From NCBI GenBank assembly GCA_010672585.1, contig JAAHGF010000001.1, positions 62,001 to 126,000 on the forward strand: a stretch of DNA of 64,000 nt, written 5' to 3'. Below are positions 31,873 to 41,139 of this stretch, in pieces. The position numbers were made by a program, and so were the translations under genes. The DNA comes from Okeania sp. SIO1I7 (GTDB taxonomy: Bacteria; Cyanobacteriota; Cyanobacteriia; Cyanobacteriales; Microcoleaceae). The notes beneath the pieces were generated by a model. That model worked only from the letters and a program-made list of their open reading frames with translations, ran no database searches and was not told the origin of the DNA. Within the stretch, counting starts at the first letter, position 1; every line of letters starts with the position of its first letter.

Positions 31873-34800
31873 TTAACGCAGGAAGAAATCTTCAGCAGTA
31901 ATTGCCGCATTATTAGTTAAGGTGGCAAAATGAGCAGTACTACCATTAGCGTTATAGAACAATTTACCATTTTCACTGTTGTAAACTATAAACGCATCAG
32001 AACTTTCTGCCTCTTCGTCACTGGTAACTAACGCAAACTCTGTTTCCACACTGAAACCTTCACCTTGAACGCTGGTAAGAGCAGCAAAAGTGGTTTTATC
32101 CAGGAGAATAATATCTTGGTCTACAACAAAATCAGTTATTGTGTCTGTACCAATATCTGCTTGACTAAAAGCCTGATTTGTAGCAAAGATAAAACGGTCA
32201 ATACCTGCACCACCCGTAAGTTCGTCATCACCAGCACCACCATTGAGGCGATCGCGACCGATGCCAGACCTTAGAGTGTCGTCACCATCACCACCTAGCA
32301 TAATATCAAAACCAGTACGACCGATCAAAAGGTCGTCACCAGCACCTCCCAGGATAAAGTTGTTACCAAAACCACCGTTGAGAGTGTCATTACCGTCACC
32401 ACCATTGAGGCGATCGTCGCCCAAATTACCATTGAGAATGTCATTACCATCACCACCACGCAGGGTATCATTTCCACCAAGACCTTGTATGGTATCATCC
32501 CCTGCAAAACCATTGAGGATATCTGAAGCAACTCCACTAGAAAGGAAGTCGTCTGACGCGCTACCTGCGAGTATACCAGCAAAAGAAAAGTTGCTGGCGT
32601 TTAATTCTATCTCTGCATTAAAGGTAGTAACAACTTCTAAACTGCTTTCCTGGAAGAATGTGAGGACAGTTTGATTTTGGGCATTAGTATAGGTAGCAAA
32701 GACACCATTAACATCAAGTTCTTCTAATCGTGTTTCCACTTCTGTTAGAGAAGAAAATTCTTGAGTCAGCTTCACTAGACCTACATTACTTTCAACAGTA
32801 CTGGTTGACTCACTCACAGTAACCTGGGTGAAGTTACTATTCTTGAAGTTGCCAAATACTCCTGTTTTAAACTGAAGTATATCTGTTTCTACCTCAAAGT
32901 CGCTAATAGTGGTTTCTTCAACCAGTGACTCGAATAAAATAGTATCCACTAAACCTGCCGTAGCAGTAATTTCTGTTTCTGCTGCTGCTGTAGTTACTTG
33001 AGTAAAGTTAAAGTTGGTCTCAGTTAGCTGTACTTCGGATGCAAATTGACTGATTACTTCTACTTGGCTACTACTTTGTGCAAATGCGACTACGGTATTA
33101 CCTGCGGAATTAGTGTATTCAATGAATACTGGGTTGTCTACTTCTAAGTTAACTAGCAGTGTTTGTAGCTCTTCTACTGAGTTAATTTGTTGCTCAACAA
33201 TTAGTAGACCTTGGCCTTGGATCTCAGTACTGCTAGTTGACTGAGTGACAACTACACTGGTGAAGTTGGAATTACTGAAACTACCGAAAAGTGATGAGTT
33301 GAATGATAATGAGTCTGACTGACTAAAACCAACAATGGTACCGCCAATTTCCTCTAAGGAATTGAACTGAACTACGTTTGTAGTTGCACTGCTGACGACA
33401 ATTGTATTTGAGTTACTGATAACAACGTTGACTTCCGGAGTGTCCTCGTCGTCCATGTCGTCATCATCGTCCATGTCATCATCATCGTCCATATCGTCAT
33501 CATCATCCATACCATCGTCGTCATCATCGTCCATATCGTCGTCATCCATACCATCGTCGTCGTCCATATCGTCGTCATCATCGTCCATATCATCCATACC
33601 ATCGTCGTCGTCCATATCGTCGTCATCATCGTCCATATCGTCGTCATCCATATCGTCGTCATCCATACCATCGTCGTCATCCATACCATCGTCGTCGTCC
33701 ATGTCGTCATCATCGTCCATGTCGTCATCATCGTCCATATCATCATCATCCATGTCGTCATCATCGTCCATATCGTCGTCATCATCCATGTCATCGTCGT
33801 CATCCATGTCGTCGTCATCATCCATGTCATCGTCGTCATCCATGTCGTCATCATCATCGTCCATATCATCATCGTCGTCATCCATACCATCGTCGTCGTC
33901 CATGTCATCGTCGTCGTCCATGTCATCATCATCGTCCATGTCATCGTCGTCGTCCATGTCATCATCATCGTCCATGTCATCGTCGTCGTCCATATCGTCA
34001 TCATCATCCATGTCATCGTCGTCGTCCATATCGTCATCATCATCCATGTCATCATCGTCCATATCGTCGTCATTAAAGAAGACAAAATTTTCCGACGAGA
34101 TATTTACTTCAACCTCCAAGTTAGCCAAAATTTCTATTTCGGTACCTGTGTAGAAAGCTACTACTTTTTGTTGCATTTCATTTTCGTATACAAGCAACTT
34201 GGGAGATACTCCCACCTGCAATGTCTGCAACCGTACGAGTAGTTGCGCTTCGGTAAAACTACCCTCGAATATTAGTAAATTTGCCGTTCCGACTGAAGTT
34301 GTTGTTTGGGTTACGCTCAACTCCTGTAGATTTTCAGTGGTTATCTCCCCAAATATTTGTGAATCAAGTTGAAAAACATCTTCCTCACTATAGTTTGTAA
34401 CTGTTACTCCAGTTTCAACGAAAGCATTGAATACTAATTTATCCACTACACCAACAGTAGCAGTTACTTCTGTTTCATTCGTAATGTTAACAGTGTTGGT
34501 AAATTGTAAATTGGAAACGCTGAATTGATTGATATTTTCTATTTCGACTTCAAAGTCTTGTAGTAGTTCAAAATTTGTACCATCGAATAAGACTAACTGT
34601 GTACTACCTGCAATATTCGCTAAGACTACAACTGAACTCTCAACAACCAGAGATTCTATTCGTGTCAGCAGAATATCTAGATTGGCAAAACTTTCTGTCT
34701 CGAAAATTAAGAAGTTTTCTTGAACTTGTTGGGTAGACTCAGCGGTGATAATGACACTGGTTATATTATCTACTGTGACATTAAGTGATGTTAGTACCTC

Positions 34801-37800
34801 AGCATTAATTTCTACTATATCTACTGTCACATCAAAGTCATCGTCGTCGTCCATATCGTCATCGTCGTCATCATCCATGTCGTCGTCATCATCCATGTCG
34901 TCCATATCGTCGTCATCATCCATGTCATCATCATCCATGTCATCGTCGTCCATATCGTCATCATCATCCATGTCATCATCATCCATGTCATCGTCGTCCA
35001 TGTCATCATCATCCATGTCATCGTCGTCCATGTCATCGTCGTCCATGTCATCGTCATCCATATCATCATCATCATCCATGTCATCGTCATCCATATCATC
35101 ATCGTCGTCCATGTCATCATCATCCATGTCGTCATCGTCGTCCATGTCATCATCATCCATGTCATCATCGTCGTCCATGTCGTCATCAAGGAAGACAAAG
35201 TTTTCCGACGTGATAGTTGCTTCAACCTCCAAGTTAGCCAAAATTTCTATTTCGGTACCTGTGTAGAAAGCTACTACTTTTTGTTGCATTTCATTTTCAT
35301 ATACAAGCAACTTGGGAGTATCTCCAACCTGCAATGTCTGCAACTGCACAAGTAATTGTTCTTGTGTAAAAGTTCCCTCAAAATTCAGTAAAGTTGCATC
35401 TCCTACTGTAGTCGTTGTTTGGCTTACAATCAATTCTTGTAAGGTTTCAGTTGTTATCCCTGCGAATATTTCAGAGTTCAGTACAAAAGCGTCTTCTGCG
35501 CTAAAGTTGGTAATTGTCACCTCATTTTCGATGAAGCTGTTGAAGGTAAACTGATTGACCACACCGACAATAGCATTTACCTCTGTCTGGTTGATAATTT
35601 CAATGTTGCTAGTAAACTGTAGGTTGTTAGCAGTAAACTGATTGATATTTTCTAGCTCAACTTCAAAGTCTTCAATAATCTCAAACTCACTGCCATTATA
35701 TAAGACTAACTGGGTAGTACCTCCAATAGTTGCTAATACTAGAACTGAGTTTTGCAGAACAAAGGTTGATAGTCGTTGTTGGAGAATTTCTAAACTAGCA
35801 AAACTTTCTTCTTCAAAAACTAAGCAGTTTGCTTCAATTTCTCCCATAGACTCGGCAGTGATATTGACGGTCGTGAAGTCTTCTACTGATACATCAAGTG
35901 ATATTAGTAGATCAGCATTAATTTCTAGCTGATCTACTGTGACATCAAAGTCATCATCGTCGTCCATATCATCATCATCGTCCATGTCATCGTCGTCCAT
36001 GTCGTCATCATCATCCATGTCATCATCATCGTCCATATCGTCACTATTTTCGATAATAAAGATGTTATCTGTATCAATTTCTATATCAGTAGAGAAGTTT
36101 GCAATGACCTGAACTGAACTTCCTTCTGAAAAAGCAAAAACAGTTTGGTCTAATTCATTTGTATAACTCAAGAAAACTGAACCAGTTATACCCAATTCAG
36201 TTAATCTTGCTTCTACTTCTGTTATCGAAGCAAATACTTGGTCTATGACTAGAAAGTTAGCACTTCCTATTTCTTCTGCGGTGGTAAAGACTGATACTAC
36301 TGCTCTGGTTAAACTCTCATTTGTCAGATTACCAAAAACTTCTGACTGTAATTTAATAATATCTGTATTTGTGTCAAAGTTTTCAATCAGAACGCCACCT
36401 TCAACTGTACCAATAATCAAGAATTCATCTGAATTCTCCGTACCAATAACCGTTTCACTCTCTGCCGTAATTTCAATTTCATTGAAGAGGCTAAGATTCA
36501 AATTACTAAATGATTCTATGTTAGCTATTACCTCATCAAATTCTTCGAGAATAGTAACTTCTTCAGAGCTGCCATTTGAGAATACTAGAACAGTTTGCCC
36601 CTCAACATTAGCAATAGCTAAAACAGCATTATTACTAAGAATGTCTAATCTTTGTTTAACTTCTTGTGTAGTCTCAAATTCTTCTGTTTGGAAAATTAGT
36701 AAATTTCCTTCTACTGCTTCAATATCATCAGCAGATTCTATAACAACACTGGTTAGAGTTTCTAAAGTAACTCCTAATTCTTGTAGTATAGATACACTAA
36801 TTGCTACTTGATTTCCTTCAATAATTGAGAAGTTATTTGTACTAATACTGAGGTTGTTTTCAACACTAAATTCTGTTAGATTCGTAATTATTTCATACTC
36901 AGCAATTGTTGTAATTTCTGTACCATTAAATGATGCTAATATGGTATTTTCTGATGTGTTGAATAAAAATATAGCTGCGCTGTTAAAATCAATACCTACT
37001 AACAATTCTTGCAGCAATGTAATATCAATTTCTTCTGAAATAACGAAAAAATTACCATTAATTTCTGTAGAACTTTGATTAATTATTGAAACCTGAAGTT
37101 CTGTAAGCTCACTAATTTCTAGTAACTCAAGTAAGGAAACATCAATATTAATTACTGCCCCATCTTCACCAAAATTAATTTCACTATCATCATCATCAAT
37201 TTCAGGAAAGTTAACATTATCTTCTACTAAGTATTCAAAGTTTTCTGGAGCTAATTCCCCTTTCTTCACTGATACTCTGGCAATAAGATCGGATTGATCG
37301 TCTGTGAAGTAAGCTAATGTACCTTTTTTCCCATTATCATTTTCATCAAAAAATATAAAGGTTGGGAAATTTTCATTTAAATCCTCAACATCATCTAATA
37401 AATTTGGATTCCTCACTAAGTTTTCTACATCATCATTATCAATATCAGCAAATGTGACAAAATTTAATCCTCCACTGTCAGTAGGATCAAATACTCCGGC
37501 CAGGAAACCAAATTTATCATCATCAGCTTCAAAGTCAGTAATTTCATCTATTCCTTGACCAATAGCTGTATAAGCAAATATATCTTCATCCGAACCACCA
37601 CGGAGTTCATCGTTACCTAAGCCTCCAACCAGGATATCCTGTCCTTTCTTACCTTCAATATCGTCATCATCATCACCACCAAAAATTAAATCGTCGCCAT
37701 CATCCCCTTCTAGATCGTCTTCTCCAGCACCTCCAGAAATAGTATCATTATCTTTCCCGCCTTTAATATCATCATCACCTTCTTGGCCAAAAATCCAGTC

Positions 37801-38019
37801 ATTGCCATCATCGCCTTTAATCTCGTCGTCATCGGGGCCACCAGTAATAGTATCATTACCATCATCACCTTCTAGATCGTCTTCTCCATCCCCACCATCA
37901 ATCAAATCATTACCATCTTTACCTTTAATTTTGTCGTCACCCAAGCGACCAAGGATGATATCATCATCTTGTGTACCATTGATATTATCGTTTCCAAGTA
38001 ATCCAATAATTTGAGCCAT
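31873..38019 (-). CDS. Giant RTX calcium-binding protein with Asp/Met-rich tracts
   Basis: 2048 residues; ATG 38019 follows AAGGAAAAA. No Sec signal peptide, as expected for type I secretion. Order: RTX nonapeptide repeats (GGxGxDx type) at about 8-145; an RTX-trailing domain (ITDFEADDDKFGFL ... PENFEYL) to about 265; beta-rich modules to 658; acidic tract 1 (659-689); module (690-943); acidic tract 2 (944-1060); a duplicate module (1061-1315); acidic tract 3 (1316-1524); two further beta modules to about 1814; C-terminal RTX repeats (1815-1970); and a secretion-type tail ending AAITAEDFFLR. Tracts are MDDDD and MDDDDD units with occasional Gly. No Cys-based or enzymatic motif was seen. RTX repeats bind Ca2+ outside the cell, where these proteins are adhesins, S-layer proteins or enzymes; no ABC exporter is nearby. 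Role unknown. Confidence 0.93.
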   Translation of the reverse strand: MAQIIGLLGNDNINGTQDDDIILGRLGDDKIKGKDGNDLIDGGDGEDDLEGDDGNDTITGGPDDDEIKGDDGNDWIFGQEGDDDIKGGKDNDTISGGAGEDDLEGDDGDDLIFGGDDDDDIEGKKGQDILVGGLGNDELRGGSDEDIFAYTAIGQGIDEITDFEADDDKFGFLAGVFDPTDSGGLNFVTFADIDNDDVENLVRNPNLLDDVEDLNENFPTFIFFDENDNGKKGTLAYFTDDQSDLIARVSVKKGELAPENFEYLVEDNVNFPEIDDDDSEINFGEDGAVINIDVSLLELLEISELTELQVSIINQSSTEINGNFFVISEEIDITLLQELLVGIDFNSAAIFLFNTSENTILASFNGTEITTIAEYEIITNLTEFSVENNLSISTNNFSIIEGNQVAISVSILQELGVTLETLTSVVIESADDIEAVEGNLLIFQTEEFETTQEVKQRLDILSNNAVLAIANVEGQTVLVFSNGSSEEVTILEEFDEVIANIESFSNLNLSLFNEIEITAESETVIGTENSDEFLIIGTVEGGVLIENFDTNTDIIKLQSEVFGNLTNESLTRAVVSVFTTAEEIGSANFLVIDQVFASITEVEARLTELGITGSVFLSYTNELDQTVFAFSEGSSVQVIANFSTDIEIDTDNIFIIENSDDMDDDDDMDDDDDMDDDDMDDDDDMDDDDDFDVTVDQLEINADLLISLDVSVEDFTTVNITAESMGEIEANCLVFEEESFASLEILQQRLSTFVLQNSVLVLATIGGTTQLVLYNGSEFEIIEDFEVELENINQFTANNLQFTSNIEIINQTEVNAIVGVVNQFTFNSFIENEVTITNFSAEDAFVLNSEIFAGITTETLQELIVSQTTTTVGDATLLNFEGTFTQEQLLVQLQTLQVGDTPKLLVYENEMQQKVVAFYTGTEIEILANLEVEATITSENFVFLDDDMDDDDDMDDDDMDDDDDMDDDDMDDDDDMDDDDMDDDDDMDDDDMDDDDMDDDDMDDDDMDDDDMDDDDMDDDDDMDDDDMDDDDMDDDDDMDDMDDDDDMDDDDDDDMDDDDDFDVTVDIVEINAEVLTSLNVTVDNITSVIITAESTQQVQENFLIFETESFANLDILLTRIESLVVESSVVVLANIAGSTQLVLFDGTNFELLQDFEVEIENINQFSVSNLQFTNTVNITNETEVTATVGVVDKLVFNAFVETGVTVTNYSEEDVFQLDSQIFGEITTENLQELSVTQTTTSVGTANLLIFEGSFTEAQLLVRLQTLQVGVSPKLLVYENEMQQKVVAFYTGTEIEILANLEVEVNISSENFVFFNDDDMDDDDMDDDDDMDDDDDMDDDDDMDDDDDMDDDDDMDDDDDMDDDDDMDDDDDMDDDDGMDDDDDDMDDDDDDMDDDDDMDDDDDMDDDDDMDDDDDMDDDDDMDDDDMDDDDDMDDDDDMDDDDGMDDDDGMDDDDMDDDDMDDDDDDMDDDDGMDDMDDDDDDMDDDDGMDDDDMDDDDDDGMDDDDDMDDDDDMDDDDDMDDEDTPEVNVVISNSNTIVVSSATTNVVQFNSLEEIGGTIVGFSQSDSLSFNSSLFGSFSNSNFTSVVVTQSTSSTEIQGQGLLIVEQQINSVEELQTLLVNLEVDNPVFIEYTNSAGNTVVAFAQSSSQVEVISQFASEVQLTETNFNFTQVTTAAAETEITATAGLVDTILFESLVEETTISDFEVETDILQFKTGVFGNFKNSNFTQVTVSESTSTVESNVGLVKLTQEFSSLTEVETRLEELDVNGVFATYTNAQNQTVLTFFQESSLEVVTTFNAEIELNASNFSFAGILAGSASDDFLSSGVASDILNGFAGDDTIQGLGGNDTLRGGDGNDILNGNLGDDRLNGGDGNDTLNGGFGNNFILGGAGDDLLIGRTGFDIMLGGDGDDTLRSGIGRDRLNGGAGDDELTGGAGIDRFIFATNQAFSQADIGTDTITDFVVDQDIILLDKTTFAALTSVQGEGFSVETEFALVTSDEEAESSDAFIVYNSENGKLFYNANGSTAHFATLTNNAAITAEDFFLR
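33448..34072 (-). repeat. Coding tandem repeat: Asp/Met tract 3 (about 208 residues)
   Basis: About 35 units of ATG plus four to six Asp codons (15-21 bp). Most are 18 bp, some end in Gly. Toward the 5' end of the tract the units alternate between GAC-rich and GAT-rich synonymous versions, making a 36-bp higher-order period (about 33890-34050). Confidence 0.95.
34073..34837 (-). repeat. Duplicated module 2 of the RTX protein (about 255 residues)
   Basis: It aligns end to end with the module at 35189-35950. Shared segments include QQKVVAFYTGTEIEILANLE and the opening DVTVD...EINA. The start near the tract and the KLLVYENEMQQK region are almost identical at the DNA level. Confidence 0.9.
34838..35188 (-). 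repeat. Coding tandem repeat: Asp/Met tract 2 (about 117 residues)
   Basis: About 21 units mixing MDDDD (15 bp) and MDDDDD (18 bp), with one long Asp run. Met codons are invariant ATG; Asp codons vary between GAC and GAT. Confidence 0.95.
35189..35950 (-). repeat. Duplicated module 1 of the RTX protein (about 254 residues)
   Basis: It begins DVTVDQLEINADLL and ends ATITSENFVFLDDD. Paired with 34073-34837 as a segmental duplication that carried one acidic tract with it. Confidence 0.9.
35951..36044 (-). repeat. Coding tandem repeat: Asp/Met tract 1 (about 31 residues)
   Basis: Five MDDDD/MDDDDD units between the beta-rich N-terminal part and duplicated module 1. It is the shortest of the three tracts. 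Confidence 0.95.
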
Positions 38020-38815
38020 TTTTTTCCTTACTGATAGGTTGTATTGAGGCGTTAGCCGTATTGAGCAATCTAGATTTTTCTTGATTTTTACAGCTCTCTG
38101 AGTCTTAACTAATAATTTATTTGTTAAGAATAGAGCAATGTTATTAGAAAAATCCAGTATTTTTTCCTAATAGAATAGGCATAATTTTTTCTAGATATTA
38201 TTTATTGTTTTTTAAATAATTTTAACCATAGGTATAACTAGAAAAAATTAGAAAATTTAAAATTTTTTCTTTGCTTCAATGCACCCATAAGTTTATTCTC
38301 TTTTATATATACTAGCTGTTGTTCTCAATAATGCCAACTTTTTTTAAAATTTAATACTTTTATACTATAGCTATGTTTTGATTGAAGATTAAAAACCCTT
38401 AAAATCCTTAACTTAGTTTGATGCGATAATTTTTCTAGTTTCAATCAGAATATACTAGACGCTATTTCGACGCTATTTCTAAATTTTTGTTCCCGTGACA
38501 ACAATTAATTGGATATTTTGGGGAAACTATATCAGAAAAAATATTGACTTGGTTAATGGTTAATCATATTTTTTTATATAGCAGTCGAAGGAAAGAACGC
38601 GGAAATATCAAAAGCTTAAAACTCAGAAAACGCAACATTTTTCCTTCTCTCTTAGATAACTAAAATTTTCTTCCTTCTACTATAAAAAAACTGATAGCTT
38701 TCAGCAATGGCATACAACTCGAAACAAAGTTTGTTAAAAATTAAATTGAGACAACTGTAAAAACTACCAACAGATTCATTATCATTTATTGGTTAGCCAA
38801 AAAACTAAAATTATA
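38020..38815. other. AT-rich region upstream of the RTX gene
   Basis: About 800 bp without a credible ORF. It should contain the RTX promoter (minus strand). CTAGAC / TTTCTAG and poly-T stretches are seen, but no confident promoter or terminator. Confidence 0.4.
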
Positions 38816-38818
38816 TGA

Positions 38819-39013
38819 TACCATTTGGAAAAAAGAATGTTACGAATAATAAGCATGATTAAAAGACTTTAAAGGAGATGTCCCTTTGACAAAAAAGAGA
38901 ATTCCCTAGGTCAAAAATGGTATTGAAGCCATTCCCATACGACTCCTGAGGACTGAGGACTGACTCCTAAGAAATATCCTAGTTATTTGTAGCAAAAATT
39001 GATCAAATTGGTA
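38819..39013. mobile_element. Family F element (copy 3) inserted in the galU start codon
   Basis: 195 bp, ends TACCATTTGG and CAAATTGGTA, flanked by TGA at 38816-38818 and 39014-39016. The last element base (A39013) joined to the duplicated TG makes the ATG of galU. The left flank still carries the original ATGA. Confidence 0.88.
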
Positions 39014-39897
39014 TGACAGAATCAAAAGCTAAAGTTAGAAAAGCAGTAATTCCAGCAGCAGGTTTTGGTACGCGGATGTTTCCAGCTACTAAAGTTGTCA
39101 AAAAAGAACTATTTCCAATTATTGACAAAGATGGTAAAGCAAAACCGATAATTCAAATAATTGTGGAAGAAGCCATAAGTGCAGGAATAGAGAATGTGGG
39201 AATAGTAATACAAAAAAGCGATCGCCAAATTTTTACAGACTATTTCCAAGCTATCCCTAGTTATTATCAGAAACTTTCACCAGAAAAACAAGAATATTGT
39301 CAATATTTACAAAATTTAGGCAGTAAAATTACTCTATTAACTCAGTCAGAACAAGCTGGTTATGGTCATGCAGTTTTCTGTGCTAAAGAGTGGGTAGGAG
39401 ATGAACCTTTTTTGTTATTACTAGGAGATCATATATATGCTTCAGAGGTAAAAAAATCTTGTGCAAGTCAAATTTTGCAAATCTACGAACAGACCTATAA
39501 AAGTGTAATTGGGGTGAGAATAATACCAGGAACAGAAATACATCATTATGGTTGTATTAGCGGGAATTTAGTTGCCGATGGCATAATTAATATAGATACA
39601 ATCTATGAAAAACCAGAACTAAATTATGCCAGACAAAAACTTCATGTGGCAGGAATGAAAAAAGATGAATTTCTAGGAGTTTTTGGCATATATTTATTGA
39701 CAGCCAAAATATTTGATTACCTAGAAGAAAATATCAAACAAAATGCTAGAGAAAAAGGCGAGTTTCAACTGACATCTTGTTTGGATAAGTTGCAAAAGAC
39801 AGAAGGAATGAACGGGTATTTGGTAAAAGGGAAATGTTTTGACACCGGAATGCCAGATGTGTATTGCCAGACAATGATTGATTTTCGTAATGCTTGA
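39013..39897 (+). CDS. galU: UTP-glucose-1-phosphate uridylyltransferase
   Basis: 294 residues, full length. It makes UDP-glucose for polysaccharides and glycolipids in the cytosol. The nucleotide-binding start AAGFGTRMFPATKVVKKELF (14-33) with the GxGTR and KE elements, the LLLLGDHIYA strand with the metal Asp (about 133-142), and IYEKPELNYARQ and GVFGIYLLTAKIFDYL are present. The start codon is rebuilt by a family F insertion, and no Shine-Dalgarno sequence is visible in the element's last 30 bases. Expression may therefore be altered. Confidence 0.93.
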   Translation: MTESKAKVRKAVIPAAGFGTRMFPATKVVKKELFPIIDKDGKAKPIIQIIVEEAISAGIENVGIVIQKSDRQIFTDYFQAIPSYYQKLSPEKQEYCQYLQNLGSKITLLTQSEQAGYGHAVFCAKEWVGDEPFLLLLGDHIYASEVKKSCASQILQIYEQTYKSVIGVRIIPGTEIHHYGCISGNLVADGIINIDTIYEKPELNYARQKLHVAGMKKDEFLGVFGIYLLTAKIFDYLEENIKQNAREKGEFQLTSCLDKLQKTEGMNGYLVKGKCFDTGMPDVYCQTMIDFRNA

Positions 39898-39906
39898 GAT
39901 TATCAT

Positions 39907-40010
39907 TAGACATCTCCAAAAATAAAATATAAAATCAATTATCGTAGAGAAATCATCAATTATTTCACCCTATTCCCTATTCCCTATTCCCTCTTTTCTG
40001 GAGATGTCTA
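39907..40010. mobile_element. Family E element (copy 3)
   Basis: 104 bp, ends TAGACATCTCCA and TGGAGATGTCTA (perfect 12-bp inverted repeat). The interior has TATTCCCTATTCCC tandem units. It lies ten bases after the galU stop. Confidence 0.82.
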
Positions 40011-40043
40011 TTGCATAAAAAAATTGGCGTTGGTAATTGGTAA

Positions 40044-40220
40044 TATCATGTCCGGATAATTAGTTATAAAAAAACTTTCTCCTTCAGCTACAGTTCTTCC
40101 TCTTCCTTCTTCTTTCTTGCCTCCTGACTCGGTCGTTCCCCTCCTGGGAGGGGTTAGGGGTGGGTTGACTCCTGAGGACTCCGTAGTTATTTATTTATAA
40201 CTGTTCAACCGGACATGATA
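40044..40220. mobile_element. Family A element (copy 2), TAA target duplication
   Basis: 177 bp, ends TATCATGTCCGG and CCGGACATGATA, flanked by TAA at 40041-40043 and 40221-40223. Opposite orientation to 4775-4943, with the interior clearly alignable. Confidence 0.88.
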
Positions 40221-40335
40221 TAAGATGATTTTTTGGTAACAGTAAAACTTATTGGCAGCTCTGATTTGGTATTCAAAGTGGCTTTGTTGCACAAAAGACG
40301 ATCTGGCAAGCTATTTTTTTGCTAGTCCCTTACTC

Positions 40336-40970
40336 AAGCGATCGCTCAGTTGAGGTAGATTGATATTTGATTTATCTATTGTCCAATAGTTATGTTGAGT
40401 TTAGATAAAGTCACAGGAAAGCGATCGCTCAGTTGAGGTAGATTGATATTTGATTTATCTATTGTCCAATAGAGTTGTCGCTAAATAAAGGGAAAAAATC
40501 GCTCTAACCTAGACATATCAATAATTTTAAGCATTTTAGCCAACCAATAGCTACAATCCTTACAGAACAAGGTTTTTGGAGATTTTTTAAGTTATAAAGC
40601 GACAAGTCTAATAGTTATGTTGAGTTTAGATAAAGTCACAGGAAAGCGATCGCTCAGTTGAGGTAGATTGATATTTGATTTATCTATTATCCAATAGTTA
40701 TGTTGAGTTTAGATAAAGTCACAGGAAAGCGATCGCTCAGTTGAGGTAGATTGATATTTGATTTATCTATTGTCCAATAGTTATGTTGAGTTTAGATAAA
40801 GTCACAGGAAAGTGATCGCTGAGTTTCAGGAAATTAATGTTTGATTTATCTATTGTCCAATAGTTATCTTGAGTTTAGATATAGTCAGAGGAAGCGATCG
40901 CTCAGTTGAAGGAGATTGATGTTTGATTTATCTATTGTCCAATCGTTATCTTGAGTTTAGATATAGTCAG
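40336..40970. repeat. 83-bp tandem repeat array, about 6.5 units, each carrying a HIP1-type site
   Basis: Units start at 40336, 40419, 40644, 40727, 40810 and 40892 (period 83, last step 82), then a partial unit. Each begins AAGCGATCGCTCAGTTGAGG (one has AAGTGATCGC) and contains TTGATTTATCTATTGTCCAA and GTTGAGTTTAGATAAAGTCA. The gap between units 2 and 3 is 142 bp longer because a 139-bp element with a 3-bp duplication is inserted. No ORF spans the array. Confidence 0.93.
40471..40609. mobile_element. Family G element (copy 2) inside the 83-bp array
   Basis: 139 bp, ends AGAGTTGTCGCT and AGCGACAAGTCT (one mismatch), flanked by AAT at 40468-40470 and 40610-40612. The intact neighbouring units show the empty site CCAATAGTTATG, which confirms the boundaries. 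Confidence 0.93.
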
Positions 40971-40971
40971 A

Positions 40972-41137
40972 TAGTTATAAAAAAACTTTCTCCTTCAACT
41001 CCAGTTCTTCCTATTCCTTCTCCTTTCTTCCCTCCTGACTCGGTCGTTCCCCTCCTGGGAGGGGGAGGGGCGAGGGGTGGGTTGACTCCTGAGGACTCCG
41101 TAGTTATTTATTGATCACTGTTCAACCGGACATGATA
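40972..41137. mobile_element. Family A element, left end missing (copy 3)
   Basis: It starts within the element at TAGTTATAAAAAAACTTTC, fused to the end of the 83-bp array, and ends normally at CCGGACATGATA. An extra GAGGGGCGAGG is found in the palindromic CCCCTCCTGGGAGGGG part. Confidence 0.8.
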
Positions 41138-41139
41138 TA

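Noticed and set aside
33428-34153. Plus-strand ORF reading as poly-Ser/Met
   Set aside because: It is the antisense of the Asp/Met tract (GTC/ATC/CAT read in another frame), with no independent start or ribosome site; the minus-strand RTX frame explains it. The same applies to 34745-35266 and the minus-strand frames at 33372-34085 and 34827-35225.
40336-40970. CRISPR array interpretation of the 83-bp repeats
   Set aside because: The whole 83-bp unit is conserved, with no variable spacers, and no cas gene is present.
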